This document shows, piece after piece, positions 34,792 to 44,790 of a DNA stretch of 64,000 nt (position 1 is its first letter; each line of letters starts with the position of its first letter). The DNA is from Endozoicomonas sp965261315 (GTDB lineage: Bacteria > Pseudomonadota > Gammaproteobacteria > Pseudomonadales > Endozoicomonadaceae). Below the pieces are notes generated by a model that worked only from the letters and a program-made list of their open reading frames with translations, did not search any database and was not told the origin of the DNA. Location: positions 1-64,000 of the forward strand of contig CBDHDM010000066.1 in the NCBI GenBank assembly GCA_965261315.1, read 5' to 3'. The position numbers were made by a program, and so were the translations under genes.

Positions 34792-36078
34792 ATGAATCAA
34801 AATCTGGCAACCCGTATTCTTGCCTCTCTGGTCATTGGTCTTGCGCTCGGCAGCGCCATTCAGCTCTTTGCCAGTCCCGATGGATTTTTACAGACCTACC
34901 TGGTTGGTGGTTTGTTCCATGCTGGCGGCAGCATATTCGTAGGAATGATTAAGCTGCTGGTGGTTCCCCTAATCTTTATCTCCATTGTCAATGCAGTTTG
35001 TAACCTGGAAGATGTTGGACAGTTTGGACGCCTGGGGTTTAAAACCTTTGGCCTGTATCTGGTCAACACCGTTGTTGCTATTACTGCAGCTATTGGTCTG
35101 GCAATGGTTGTTCAGCCCGGTATCGGGGCTAATCTTGGGCTGGCTGATGAGTCCCTGACATTGAGTCGTACCAGTCTTCCGAATCTGCTCGATATGGTGA
35201 TTGCGGTTGTGCCGACAAACCCTTTTCAGGCATTTGCTGAAGGCAATATTCTTCAGATCCTGTTTATGGCAATCATCACCGGCGTTGCGGTGAAGAAGCT
35301 GGAAAACCATGAAACCCACAGTGTCAGCAATGCATTTTCCCTGGCCAGCAGTGTTATGATGAAACTGATCACCATGGTGATGAGCATGGCGCCTCTCGGG
35401 GTTCTGTTCCTGACAGCCAAGCTGGGTGCTACTCTGGATGCGGGCAGTATCGTCAGTGTGATGACTTATGTATTAACCGCTCTGGCGGTGATGGTGGTCT
35501 GGTTGTTTGTTTTTTATCCAACAGTTGTAGGCTTGACTACAGGTATCAGTCCACTGCAGTTTATTCGTCAAACCCGTGAACAGATGATGTTCTCTCTGTC
35601 CACTGCCAGTTCAAATGCGACCATTCCGGTGACTTTCAGAACGCTGACCGAGAAGCTGGGCGTTTCTGAGAAGGTGGCAGGATTTTCTGTACCACTGGGC
35701 GCAACCATGAATATGTCCGGGGCCGCTATCTATATGGTGGTTGCTACTATCTTTGTAGCCAACGCCTATGGTGTTGAGCTGAGCAGTACTGCATTGTTTA
35801 CTCTGGGCTTCACTGCATTCCTGCTGGCCATTGCCACCGGCGGTATTCCTGGTGGTGCTGTGGTGACGACCGGTGTTCTTCTGCACACGCTTGGTCTACC
35901 TGCTGAAGCGCTGGGTATTATCATTGCGACTGATCGTATTCTGGATGCGGCCTGCACCGTAACCAATGTGGTTGGTGATACCGCGGTCAGTACCATTGTT
36001 GCCAAAAGTGAAGGCCAGATCTCGGATGTGGCGGTTGAGAATAATGACAAAACGTCAGGTGAAGTTCAGTTCGGTTGA
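34792..36078 (+). CDS. Sodium:dicarboxylate/amino-acid symporter (DAACS family)
   Basis: About 428 residues with roughly eight membrane helices. Signature elements of the glutamate/dicarboxylate transporter fold are present: the serine-rich hairpin STASSNATIPVTF, MNMSGAAIYMVV, the second hairpin TGGIPGGAVVTTGVLLHTLGLP, and DRILDAACTVTNVVGD. It imports a C4-dicarboxylate or amino acid with Na+ or H+. ATG 34792, after GAAGGAG, is preferred over 34711. A perfect terminator follows. Confidence 0.9.
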   Translation: MNQNLATRILASLVIGLALGSAIQLFASPDGFLQTYLVGGLFHAGGSIFVGMIKLLVVPLIFISIVNAVCNLEDVGQFGRLGFKTFGLYLVNTVVAITAAIGLAMVVQPGIGANLGLADESLTLSRTSLPNLLDMVIAVVPTNPFQAFAEGNILQILFMAIITGVAVKKLENHETHSVSNAFSLASSVMMKLITMVMSMAPLGVLFLTAKLGATLDAGSIVSVMTYVLTALAVMVVWLFVFYPTVVGLTTGISPLQFIRQTREQMMFSLSTASSNATIPVTFRTLTEKLGVSEKVAGFSVPLGATMNMSGAAIYMVVATIFVANAYGVELSSTALFTLGFTAFLLAIATGGIPGGAVVTTGVLLHTLGLPAEALGIIIATDRILDAACTVTNVVGDTAVSTIVAKSEGQISDVAVENNDKTSGEVQFG

Positions 36079-36097
36079 TTACTTCTGAGCCTGATAT

Positions 36098-36144
36098 AAA
36101 CAGAAAAGCCAGAAGCGCATTGAGTGCTTCTGGCTTTTCTGTTT
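36098..36144 (+). terminator. Terminator after the symporter gene
   Basis: Two 19-bp perfectly complementary arms (AAACAGAAAAGCCAGAAGC and its complement) around a 9-base loop, 20 bp past the stop. The A-rich and T-rich ends allow function in both directions. Confidence 0.88.
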
Positions 36145-36242
36145 ATAAGCGTAACTGGATAACCTTAGATCAAACAATTGTTTGAAGATTTCTCGGGTTT
36201 TTTTATATACTCGAAAAAATATTAATAAAAAGAAGAAGTATT

Positions 36243-39002
36243 ATGACTGTAAAAATGGATTTTAGTCGCTCTCTGTTAAGCATTGCTATTACTGCAATCA
36301 CCGCCCTGTCTTTTTCCAGTGCATCAAATGCTCAATGCTCAGGAAGCCCTGCTTCTGAGGGTGGGGATATTGTCATCAGTGTTGAGGGTGAAACCTGTGA
36401 AGCGGTCAGTGTTGATGCTTCTCCAGACCAGGACGGGAATGGTCGTGTTGGTAATATCTCTGTCGAAGGAACTATAGATAGCGCTGGTGATGGTGCAGCG
36501 CTTTCTATTGATGCCATTGGGCAATTTGATGACAATGAGTCAAGTGTCGGCAATATTATTAATAGCGGCACTATCAGATCAGCCCAGGAAGGTATTCAGA
36601 TTGGGGGGGGAGACCAATCTGCCTCAGGGGTTATAGGAAATATAATCAATGCCGGTGAAATTTACTCAGTAAATGATGGCATTGAGGTAGAGCTTGATGG
36701 GAATGGCCAGGCTGGCATCATTGAGAACCGAGGTACTATTGAGACTACCGACAGGTTTGGCCTGTTTGTTGATACATACGGCAACAGTTCTGTTCAGGAT
36801 GTGATTAACTCCGGTACTATAAAGAGTGGTTACGATGATGATGCCTTAAAGGTCTATGCTCGTGAGAACAGTACGGTTGGGAATGTCATTAACAGTGGTG
36901 ATATTCAGTCAGGTTTTTGGGGGCTAGTTGCTGATTCAGAAGACAACGCCCGAATTGGGAATGTCACTAATCTGGGAACTATTACTGCGAAAGAAGATGC
37001 CTTATTTGTGTCTGTGGATACTGGAGTCATTGGTGATGTTTTAAACCAAGGGACATTGATTTCAGAGAACGACTATGGCCTTTTTATTCGAAGTGAAGTG
37101 GGTGGCACGATCGGAACCATAGAAAATGAAGGTTCCATCACTTCAGTCAATGATGATGCAGTCTGGATCGGTGGCAACTCACATACTTTTATTAATAATG
37201 GCACGATCACGTCGTCAAGTGGCGATGCGGTTGAAGTTTATGGTGACTCAAATCAGTTGATCAACAGCGGCACGATGAAAGGACTGGTCAGTTTTAACGG
37301 TCAGGGCAATTCATTTATTTTGGCTGGCGGTCTGGTGAATGGTGATGTAGAAGGCGTTTCTACAATCGATGTCACAGGTAGCGCAGAGTTTACTGGTAAT
37401 ATTTCCAGTTCTAACTCCGGGGTTTTGAGTATTTACGACACTGGTCACTTAATAATTGGTGGAAGCGGTAATGTTATCTACGATATTAACCTCGATCACC
37501 AGGGACAGATGACGGTGTTGCTTGGTGCCGAAAATAATCTCAACAATGAGGGCACAACAGCCAGGTTAACCCTGCAGTCTCAAGTTGTTCCTCAAATGGA
37601 TGAGCCTGTTAATTTAAGTAGTTCTGCAATAATGTTTGCGGATGGCGCTTCAATACTGGTCACTCCGGATTACGACGGTGACTTTGCCTATGGGGATACA
37701 GAACAATACCGCGTATTGAGTGCGGGAAATGGCATTTCAGGAACGCCAGCCGTCTCCTCTGCATCTATTCTTTATACCGTTGGAGACTCCTCGGTTATTG
37801 ATGATCAACACCTTGATGTCACCGTGTCTACCACTGATCTCTCTGGCATTGTTGCAGAAAATACCAGTGATGCCCTGGTCACTCAGGTCGCCGGTTTTCT
37901 GGAAAGTTACCTTGGAGGTCTTAACCAGCAGGCAGCAGCAGACTTTATTGACAGTGAACAGCTACTCACCGTTTCTGACGCTGATGGGTTGATTGATTAT
38001 CTGCAGCAGCAGTATCCGAATGGGGATACGGCTTCTCTGGCTGCGGTTGCTGCCGCTGTAGAGCAAATGCAGGGTGAGGTGTTCAACAATCTACTGACAC
38101 GACTGGCCAGTCTTCGTGACGGTGGTCGCTCAGGTGTGTCGTCCGGTGATTTAGTGGAACAGGGTGCGGTCTGGATTAAGGCCATTGGTTCTGAAGCGGA
38201 TCAAAACAGTCAAAGCAGCAATGGTACCAGTTACAGTGGTTATAAAAGTCGTTTGAAAGGTATCAGCTTCGGTGGTGATACTGATTTAAGCGATACCTAT
38301 ACGCTGGGGGCTTCCTTCAGTTATGCCGAGGCTGATGTCAATGTTAAGGATTCTTCAGCCAGCAGTGATATCGAAAGCTATCAACTCAGTGTATACAGTA
38401 ACTTGCAGAATCGTGACTGGTTTTTTGATTCCATAGTCAATGTCGGTTTTAACCAGACAGAAAGTGTTCGTTACAATGGCAGTGTCCGGGGTACTTCCGA
38501 CTATAACAGCAAACAGTTTGGCCTGTTGGCAACGGGTGGTAAAGAGTTCTGGTACAACAATAATGACACGCTGGTAGAGCCTCGGTTCAGCCTTGAATAC
38601 AGTCATCTGAGCACGGAAGATTATTCTTGGAGCAACAGTGATGGGTCGGCTGCAGAGCAAATATCATCGGACAATATTAACGTTCTGGAGCTGGGGGCTG
38701 GTGTTCGTTTCAGTCATCTGGTGGAGCTGGATCGTGGAATCCTGCTGCCGGAAGCGAGCTTTATGGTCTACCACGATGTTATCGGTGATGCGGTTGATGC
38801 CAGCGTGACTGCAGAGGTTTTCAATCAGACCCTGACATTGCGGACCATTGGTGTCGATCCTGAAAAAACCTCGTATAAGGCCAGTCTGGGTGTTGATTAC
38901 TGGATGGATAATAATCTGAGCCTGATGCTTAACTATGAGCACCGCTGGGCATCAGGATTTAAGTCTGACAGTCTGCAGGCCCAGGTTCGTTACGACTTTT
39001 AA
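36243..39002 (+). CDS. Autotransporter (type Va secretion) with C-terminal beta-barrel
   Basis: A 919-residue protein. The signal peptide ends near SNAQC. The passenger (about 40-540) is built from repeated beta-helix rungs of the type GNIINSGTI, about ten copies. A linker at about 555-630 leads to a C-terminal autotransporter barrel from about residue 640 (GAVWIKAIG) to the final RYDF, ending in Phe as expected for outer-membrane insertion. No protease or known adhesin motif is seen in the passenger. It is convergent with a secreted subtilase-like gene, separated by a shared terminator. Confidence 0.9.
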   Translation: MTVKMDFSRSLLSIAITAITALSFSSASNAQCSGSPASEGGDIVISVEGETCEAVSVDASPDQDGNGRVGNISVEGTIDSAGDGAALSIDAIGQFDDNESSVGNIINSGTIRSAQEGIQIGGGDQSASGVIGNIINAGEIYSVNDGIEVELDGNGQAGIIENRGTIETTDRFGLFVDTYGNSSVQDVINSGTIKSGYDDDALKVYARENSTVGNVINSGDIQSGFWGLVADSEDNARIGNVTNLGTITAKEDALFVSVDTGVIGDVLNQGTLISENDYGLFIRSEVGGTIGTIENEGSITSVNDDAVWIGGNSHTFINNGTITSSSGDAVEVYGDSNQLINSGTMKGLVSFNGQGNSFILAGGLVNGDVEGVSTIDVTGSAEFTGNISSSNSGVLSIYDTGHLIIGGSGNVIYDINLDHQGQMTVLLGAENNLNNEGTTARLTLQSQVVPQMDEPVNLSSSAIMFADGASILVTPDYDGDFAYGDTEQYRVLSAGNGISGTPAVSSASILYTVGDSSVIDDQHLDVTVSTTDLSGIVAENTSDALVTQVAGFLESYLGGLNQQAAADFIDSEQLLTVSDADGLIDYLQQQYPNGDTASLAAVAAAVEQMQGEVFNNLLTRLASLRDGGRSGVSSGDLVEQGAVWIKAIGSEADQNSQSSNGTSYSGYKSRLKGISFGGDTDLSDTYTLGASFSYAEADVNVKDSSASSDIESYQLSVYSNLQNRDWFFDSIVNVGFNQTESVRYNGSVRGTSDYNSKQFGLLATGGKEFWYNNNDTLVEPRFSLEYSHLSTEDYSWSNSDGSAAEQISSDNINVLELGAGVRFSHLVELDRGILLPEASFMVYHDVIGDAVDASVTAEVFNQTLTLRTIGVDPEKTSYKASLGVDYWMDNNLSLMLNYEHRWASGFKSDSLQAQVRYDF

Positions 39003-39041
39003 CGTATGCCCGGCAATCAAGATAAGCGATTTGGCACTTGT

Positions 39042-39076
39042 AAAAAATAGCGATCTCATTTCAGGTCGCTATTTTT
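39042..39076. terminator. Bidirectional terminator between autotransporter and protease genes
   Basis: AAAAATAGCGA and TCGCTATTTTT pair around a loop of about 12 bases. A-runs and T-runs on both sides suit both convergent genes; it overlaps the stop codon of the protease gene. Confidence 0.8.
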
Positions 39077-40142
39077 AAAGTCTTGGGTAACCCAGTAAGT
39101 CCATATGGGCCATGGCGGCCCCGGGATTTACGACACCATGCCCCCATGTTTCATTGACAGTATTCCCTCCCTTTTTATCGGCTGTCAGAAAAATGATACT
39201 GGCTATTTCTGGCGGCGTCAGTTCAGGTGCCCGTTCGTGAATCATTGCCGCTAATGCGGTTACGTATGCAGTGGCTCCGCTGGTGCCTTCATAGATGTTG
39301 AAGATGCCTGCATAGTAAGGTGCTGCGACCGTTCTATCTTTTAATACTCCCGCAGGTTTATTGGGCTTGTCATTGCCCATATCACCGATAACATTAATAT
39401 AATATTCTTCCAACCCAAGGTCCTGTGCTACCAGCAAGTGAAGATTGCAGGCATGGTAAAACTGCTCACAGGTATATTGTGTCTCATTAAAAAAATAGAA
39501 TTTGATGGGGGCTTCAGTAGAGCCTATATGGCGATTAATGGTGGCGGCCTGCTCTGTACAACGGTTAGTGTCATTGCCCGCCGCACTGATAAAAAGGGGC
39601 AATTCTGGAAGCCGGTTTATATATTCCTGAAGAATTGCTCTAGCCGTATAATAGTCCGCAAGAATATAGCTCTGATTGACAATAATAATATTGCTTTCTG
39701 TGTCCAGATTCAGTACCGGGGGACGATCTAATGGTCCCAGAAATACGTTGATCAGTGTTTCAGGTAAGTCTAAAAAGCTACGCCATAACCAGCCGGGGAT
39801 ACTTTTCTTGTTTGCTTTTGGCAGCTGACTTTTCAGCTCTTCTGCTGGAGGCAGGTCGCTGTTATTCCCCTTCATAGAATTCAGGTTCAGGGTAGCAGCC
39901 CAGGACCTTATATTGCGCTTATCTTTTATCTTGAGTTCATTGTGGTACTTACCAACAATAATATCCCTCATAAGCTGACCATGGGATGGGAAAAAAGGTC
40001 CCAGTCGATCCGTAAAGAGATCTTCAATCAGGATAATTCCATGCGCTTTTTCAGGTGGCTGGTCATTACCAGTGGTAGCAGAGGCAACGTTGCTCACACT
40101 TGAAAACAGGAGAAACAATACCGCCAGGTTTTTAATATTCAT
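39075..40142 (-). CDS. Secreted subtilase-like (S8) protein
   Basis: 355 residues with a signal peptide (cleavage near NVASA). The C-terminal half carries the S8 serine signature EGTSGATAYVTALAAMI near residue 288, the oxyanion-region ISAAGND, and GVVNPGAAMAHMDLLG at the end. The histidine block is probably SHGQLMRDII at residues 53-62; the catalytic Asp is probably in ILIEDL near residue 41. The Asp and His boxes are diverged and no typical propeptide is seen, so activity is uncertain. Confidence 0.72.
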   Translation of the reverse strand: MNIKNLAVLFLLFSSVSNVASATTGNDQPPEKAHGIILIEDLFTDRLGPFFPSHGQLMRDIIVGKYHNELKIKDKRNIRSWAATLNLNSMKGNNSDLPPAEELKSQLPKANKKSIPGWLWRSFLDLPETLINVFLGPLDRPPVLNLDTESNIIIVNQSYILADYYTARAILQEYINRLPELPLFISAAGNDTNRCTEQAATINRHIGSTEAPIKFYFFNETQYTCEQFYHACNLHLLVAQDLGLEEYYINVIGDMGNDKPNKPAGVLKDRTVAAPYYAGIFNIYEGTSGATAYVTALAAMIHERAPELTPPEIASIIFLTADKKGGNTVNETWGHGVVNPGAAMAHMDLLGYPRL

Positions 40143-40241
40143 GCCAGGTCATTAAAAGTCTCTGATAGTCGGATGCTATAGACTGCATTTCTGGCAATTT
40201 AGTTTCAGGAGGGAGGCCGAAATATATTGACCTTCAGGAGA

Positions 40242-40262
40242 GGGACTCCCTTCAGGAGTCCC
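40242..40262 (-). terminator. Hairpin after galK
   Basis: GGGACTCC and GGAGTCCC around CTTCA, just downstream of the gal operon on the minus strand. The T-run is weak. Confidence 0.55.
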
Positions 40263-40277
40263 GCATGAGACGGTGGC

Positions 40278-41429
40278 TTATGCCTCACCAGCACCCTGAG
40301 AAGCTCGACAGATGTAGATGTCAGCGGTAAGTCCATTGGCGTATTTCGGATAGTGTTCGTGAACAGCCTGTTTGACGGCATCCACTTTTTCTTCCGGTAT
40401 CAGTGCTACTACGCAGCCACCAAAACCTCCACCGGTCATTCTGACACCACCCTCGCTACCAATCACGTCCTTCACAATCTCAACAATGCCATCAATGGCT
40501 GGTACGGTGATCTCAAAATCATCCCGCATGGATAGGTGGGATTCTGCCATCAACAGCCCCATTGCTTCCAGATCACCTCTGGCCAGGGCTTCCGCCGCCG
40601 ACAGGGTTCTATCATTTTCGGTGACTACGTGGCGGGCCCTGCGATAGGTGAGATCATCTAATTCATTTCGACCGGCTTCCAGCTGGTCAAGGGTAATATC
40701 CCGCAGGGCTTTGACCCCAAAGTGGTGAGCTGCAGTTTCGCATTGTGCGCGACGGGTATTGTATTCACTGTCTACCAGACCACGCTTCACATTAGAGTTA
40801 ATGATCACTACTGCCGCATTCTGTGGAATGGGAACCAGGCGGGTATCAAGAGAGCGGCAATCCAGTAGCATGGCATGGTCTTCCTTACCACAGGCTGAAA
40901 CCATCTGATCCATAATGCCGCACTTACAGCCGACAAACTCGTTTTCAGCTTTCTGTCCGATCAGTGCCAGTTCTTTCAGGCTGACATCCAGTCCGGACAT
41001 TCTGGTCAGTGTCAGGCCCGTCACAACCTCCAGGCATGCGGATGAGCTGAGCCCTGCTCCCTGGGGAACGTTACCAATGATGGCAATATTTACACCCTTC
41101 AGGCTCATTCCTTTTTCCATCAGAACTGTGGCTACCCCACGGACATAGTTACTCCAGAAGGCATCTTCACTATGAAATACCGGAAGTGAGAGTTCAAACT
41201 CTGACACCTGTCCATTGTAACTGTGAGCGGTGGCCACAATTTTCTGGTCATCTCTGGGTGATGCAGCAATCATTGCCTGATAGTCAATGGCGCAGGGCAG
41301 AACGAAACCATCGTTGTAGTCGGTGTGCTCACCAATCAGATTGACCCGGCCAGGTGCCTGAAAATAGTGAGTTGGCTGATGATCAAAGGTCTTTTCAAAC
41401 AGTTCGGTCAGGGCTTGTTTCTGGTTCAT
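40278..41429 (-). CDS. galK: Galactokinase
   Basis: 383 residues, GHMP kinase family, phosphorylates galactose to galactose-1-phosphate. The galactokinase signature GRVNLIGEHTDYNDG lies near residue 30, the ATP-binding NVPQGAGLSSSACLEV near 125 and TGGGFGGCVVALI near 335. ATG 41429 gives MNQKQALTELF; the upstream in-frame ATG (41441) is less likely. It is the third gene of galE-galT-galK. Confidence 0.96.
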   Translation of the reverse strand: MNQKQALTELFEKTFDHQPTHYFQAPGRVNLIGEHTDYNDGFVLPCAIDYQAMIAASPRDDQKIVATAHSYNGQVSEFELSLPVFHSEDAFWSNYVRGVATVLMEKGMSLKGVNIAIIGNVPQGAGLSSSACLEVVTGLTLTRMSGLDVSLKELALIGQKAENEFVGCKCGIMDQMVSACGKEDHAMLLDCRSLDTRLVPIPQNAAVVIINSNVKRGLVDSEYNTRRAQCETAAHHFGVKALRDITLDQLEAGRNELDDLTYRRARHVVTENDRTLSAAEALARGDLEAMGLLMAESHLSMRDDFEITVPAIDGIVEIVKDVIGSEGGVRMTGGGFGGCVVALIPEEKVDAVKQAVHEHYPKYANGLTADIYICRASQGAGEA

Positions 41430-41456
41430 TTTACTTTCCATAAACTCGAGTCAATC

Positions 41457-42530
41457 TTAAAGGCTGCTTTCAGGCTCATGGCCACTTTCCAGGTAGTGCT
41501 TTTCTGGCAGTTCCCGTAGACGGGCAGCAGCCTGCTCAGCTGTGAGATCACGCTGGGTTTCAGCCAGCATTTCAAAGCCCACCATAAATTTGCGAACCGT
41601 GGCAGATCTCAGTAGTGGTGGATAAAAATGAGCGTGAAGCTGCCAGTGATTGTCGTCAGAAGAAGCATCGCCCTGATGGCAGGGAGCACCATGCCATCCC
41701 ATGGAGTAGGGGAAGGACGTTTGAAACAGGTTGTCGTACTTGGTCGTCAGTCTTTTCAGAATGTCGGCCAGAGCATCCCGTTCGACTTCGGTCAGATCTG
41801 GCATGCGCAGTACATGGCGCTTGGGAAGCAACAGTGTTTCAAATGGCCAGGCTGCCCAGTAAGGCACTACGGCAATCCAGTGATCATTTTCGACGACGGT
41901 GCGTTCACCGGATTCAGATTCCCGCAGCGCATATTCAACCAGCAGGTTTACCCCTTTATCGTCCTGCCATTGACGTTGGTTATCGTCTTCCTTGCGGGCT
42001 TCATTGGGCAGAAAGCTGCTGGCCCAGATCTGGCCGTGGGGATGGGGGTTGGAGCAACCCATCACAGCCCCTTTGTTTTCAAACAGCTGTACCCAGGGGT
42101 AAGTCTGGCCAAGCTCAACGACCTGTTCAGCCCAGGTATCGACTACTTTGCGAATGTCCTGCTCAGACAACTGTGGCAGTGTTTTGCTGTGATCTGGCGA
42201 AAAGCAGATAACCCTTGCCTCACCTCTGGCTGGGCTGCTCCGGAAAAGGTCTGACTCGCTGGCTGCATCCGGGGTATCCGTCAGCAGCGCTGGAAAATCA
42301 TTGGGGAATACATAGGGATCGGTGTAGTCGGGATTGTGGTCACCGGTAATACGATCATTCCCGGGGCAGAGAAAGCATTCGGGATCATGCACTGGGCGAA
42401 CGTCTGGTGCCGTTTTTTCCACCTGCCCCTGCCAGGGGCGCTTGGCACGGTGGGGTGACACCAGAACCCAGTCACCAATGAGTGGGTTGAATCGGCGGTG
42501 TGGATGATCCACAGGGTTGAATTGACTCAT
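41457..42530 (-). CDS. galT: Galactose-1-phosphate uridylyltransferase
   Basis: 357 residues, HIT-like fold. The active-site His-Pro-His is in CSNPHPHGQIW near residue 165; zinc-ligand residues appear in ECFLCPGND. It exchanges UMP between UDP-glucose and galactose-1-phosphate. Start MSQFNPVDHPHRRFNPL at 42530. It lies 33 bp after galE and 27 bp before galK. Confidence 0.96.
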   Translation of the reverse strand: MSQFNPVDHPHRRFNPLIGDWVLVSPHRAKRPWQGQVEKTAPDVRPVHDPECFLCPGNDRITGDHNPDYTDPYVFPNDFPALLTDTPDAASESDLFRSSPARGEARVICFSPDHSKTLPQLSEQDIRKVVDTWAEQVVELGQTYPWVQLFENKGAVMGCSNPHPHGQIWASSFLPNEARKEDDNQRQWQDDKGVNLLVEYALRESESGERTVVENDHWIAVVPYWAAWPFETLLLPKRHVLRMPDLTEVERDALADILKRLTTKYDNLFQTSFPYSMGWHGAPCHQGDASSDDNHWQLHAHFYPPLLRSATVRKFMVGFEMLAETQRDLTAEQAAARLRELPEKHYLESGHEPESSL

Positions 42531-42563
42531 CTTTATTATTGCCTGTCTCAAATAGAGAAAATG

Positions 42564-43580
42564 TTATTTATTAAAGCCGTTTGGATTTTCTGACTGCCAG
42601 CGCCAGGTATCTCTGGTCATATCTTCAACGGTGCGGGTGGCTTTCCAGCCCAGCTTTTCTTCTGCATAGGCAGGATCGGCGTAACACTGGGCAATATCGC
42701 CGGGACGGCGGGGCTGGATTTGATAGGGGAGCGGTTTGTCGCAGGCTTTTTCAAAGGCATGCAGCATGTCTAATACACTGCTGCCTTTGCCTGTCCCCAG
42801 GTTGTAAATGTGGACTCCATGATCAGTCCAGTGAGTTTTCAATGCTGCTAGATGGCCAAGCGCCAGATCCACCACATGGATATAGTCACGTACACCACTA
42901 CCATCGTGAGTGGGGTAGTCATTGCCAAACACGTTCAGTTGCTCCAGCTTGCCAACGGCCACCTGGGCAATATAAGGCATCAGATTGTTGGGGATACCGC
43001 TGGGGTCTTCTCCAATCAGGCCAGACTCATGGGCACCAACCGGGTTGAAGTAACGAAGGATGCTGAAATTCCAGCGCTGGTCTGAAGCAGCGGTATCCTG
43101 AAGAATCTTTTCCACCATGAATTTGCTACGACCGTAGGGATTGGTGACCTGACCAACCGGGAAGTCTTCTTTAATGGGGACTTCATGGGGATCGCCATAG
43201 ACGGTTGCAGAAGAGCTGAAGACCAGATGACGAACGTCAAACTCCTCCATGACTTCCAGCAGTTTTACCGTACCGCTGACATTATTATCAAAATAAGCCA
43301 GTGGTATCCGGGTGGACTCGCCCACCGCTTTTAACCCGGCAAAGTGAATAACCGCTTCTATGGAGTGTTCAGAAAATACGGTGCGAAGCGCATCGGTGTC
43401 ACGGATGTCAACGGGATAAAAAGCAGGCTGTTTTCCCGTCAGGCTTTCAACCCTGTGAAGAGAAGTGTCATGGCTGTTGCACAGGTTATCGACCACTACC
43501 ACGTCATAACCGGCATTCAGTAATTCCAGGCAGGTGTGGCTGCCAATGTAGCCAGCGCCTCCGGTGATCAGGATACTCAT
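42564..43580 (-). CDS. galE: UDP-glucose 4-epimerase
   Basis: 338 residues, extended short-chain dehydrogenase fold. The N-terminal NAD motif is GGAGYIGSH, the catalytic YGRSK (Tyr-x3-Lys) lies near residue 150, and substrate-binding NPVGAHESGLIGEDP is present. It is the first gene of the Leloir operon; the region of about 300 bp upstream is shared with a divergent AraC-type regulator. Confidence 0.96.
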   Translation of the reverse strand: MSILITGGAGYIGSHTCLELLNAGYDVVVVDNLCNSHDTSLHRVESLTGKQPAFYPVDIRDTDALRTVFSEHSIEAVIHFAGLKAVGESTRIPLAYFDNNVSGTVKLLEVMEEFDVRHLVFSSSATVYGDPHEVPIKEDFPVGQVTNPYGRSKFMVEKILQDTAASDQRWNFSILRYFNPVGAHESGLIGEDPSGIPNNLMPYIAQVAVGKLEQLNVFGNDYPTHDGSGVRDYIHVVDLALGHLAALKTHWTDHGVHIYNLGTGKGSSVLDMLHAFEKACDKPLPYQIQPRRPGDIAQCYADPAYAEEKLGWKATRTVEDMTRDTWRWQSENPNGFNK

Positions 43581-43898
43581 AGTCTACCTCTTTATTCTGA
43601 AAATTCAGCTCTATCAGGCTCCTGGCCATTTTCATGCCCAGGAGGGGAGAGCTGCATGTTCAGCTCATGGCTGTTTCAGGCATTTTTAAGATGCCTGTTG
43701 ATTTATCGCTTACGATCATTTTAAGAACAGTATGAGTGATATTTCTTTTACGGTTTTTTATCCATTTTTCCCGAAAACAAAGATTTGTGCAGAAGCAACA
43801 GGTATCATTATTGGGTGTTTTGATAAGGGTCAATATTTGTGGGCAGTCGTCAACTATTGCCAGTCAGGCAGGGTAGAGAAACCGAAGGTGTGGTACCC

Positions 43899-44789
43899 AT
43901 GCCCGGGTCGGTTTCCGATATTCAGGGTGACATCTTCTATATCGAAAACCGGGCACCCTATATTATGGACAGTGGTCATGTTCATGGCCATGTAGAGTTG
44001 AACTATCTGCTCGGGTGCTCAGCCACTTATATTGTCAATGGGCGGGAGCAGCACATTCCTGAAAACCGCTTGGCAATCTTCTGGGCTAATATGCCGCATC
44101 GCCTGGTGGCTCTTGGGGAAAAAAAACAGGGGGAAGGCATACTCTATAACCTCTATATACCGCTACCCGAGTTTCTTCAGTGGCCATTGACGGAACAACT
44201 CAGGAAGGAAGTAATGGCTGGATTTATTGCTCTGGCGAAACCGGACCATGATTATCTGGTCATGAGGTTGAGCCGATGGTATGAGGATTTTAAGCGTGAT
44301 CATCCGGAGCTGAAGGAGATTATCCTTGGTGAGCTTTCACTGCTGTTGAAAAAGATTAGCTTTCAGGGATGGGATCACCCCGAGAGCTTTTTCCCCGGAG
44401 TACAGCTTGAGGAATCACCATCAGTAACGGATCAAATGTCCGTTAATCCTGGCAGTGCTCGACTTAAAGGTGCTCATCATGTTTCCACCATGATTCATTT
44501 TATCGGAGAAAACTTGCACCGGCCCATTTCAACGGCGGATGTCGCTGCTCATCTTGGTTTGCATAAAAACTATACGACGAACTTGTTTACCGGCGTGATG
44601 GGGGTATCCATTAAGCAGTATCTGCAGTTTCAACGTTTGCAAAAGGCTCAGCTATTGCTTATGGACAGTGAACGTCCCATTGCGGATATTGGCTATGCCT
44701 GTGGTTTCAGTTCACTCAGTCGCTTCTATGAGGCTTTTCAGCGTTACTTTGGCATGCCGCCGGGGCAGTTTCGCAAGAAGCTTTTATAA
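43899..44789 (+). CDS. AraC-family transcriptional regulator, probably of galETK
   Basis: About 296 residues: an N-terminal cupin-like sensor (HVHGHVELNYLL and NRLAIFWANMPH) and a C-terminal double HTH (ISTADVAAHLGLHKNYTTNLF, then PIADIGYACGFSSLSRFYEAF). The layout is that of sugar-responsive AraC/MelR-type activators. ATG 43899 is preferred, with 43839 as an alternative. Divergence from galE suggests control of the gal operon in response to a galactoside; this is inference. Confidence 0.85.
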   Translation: MPGSVSDIQGDIFYIENRAPYIMDSGHVHGHVELNYLLGCSATYIVNGREQHIPENRLAIFWANMPHRLVALGEKKQGEGILYNLYIPLPEFLQWPLTEQLRKEVMAGFIALAKPDHDYLVMRLSRWYEDFKRDHPELKEIILGELSLLLKKISFQGWDHPESFFPGVQLEESPSVTDQMSVNPGSARLKGAHHVSTMIHFIGENLHRPISTADVAAHLGLHKNYTTNLFTGVMGVSIKQYLQFQRLQKAQLLLMDSERPIADIGYACGFSSLSRFYEAFQRYFGMPPGQFRKKLL

Positions 44790-44790
44790 A

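Noticed and set aside
41615..42254. Plus-strand frames of about 200 codons within galT
   Set aside because: Opposite-strand shadows of galT with no domain signals.
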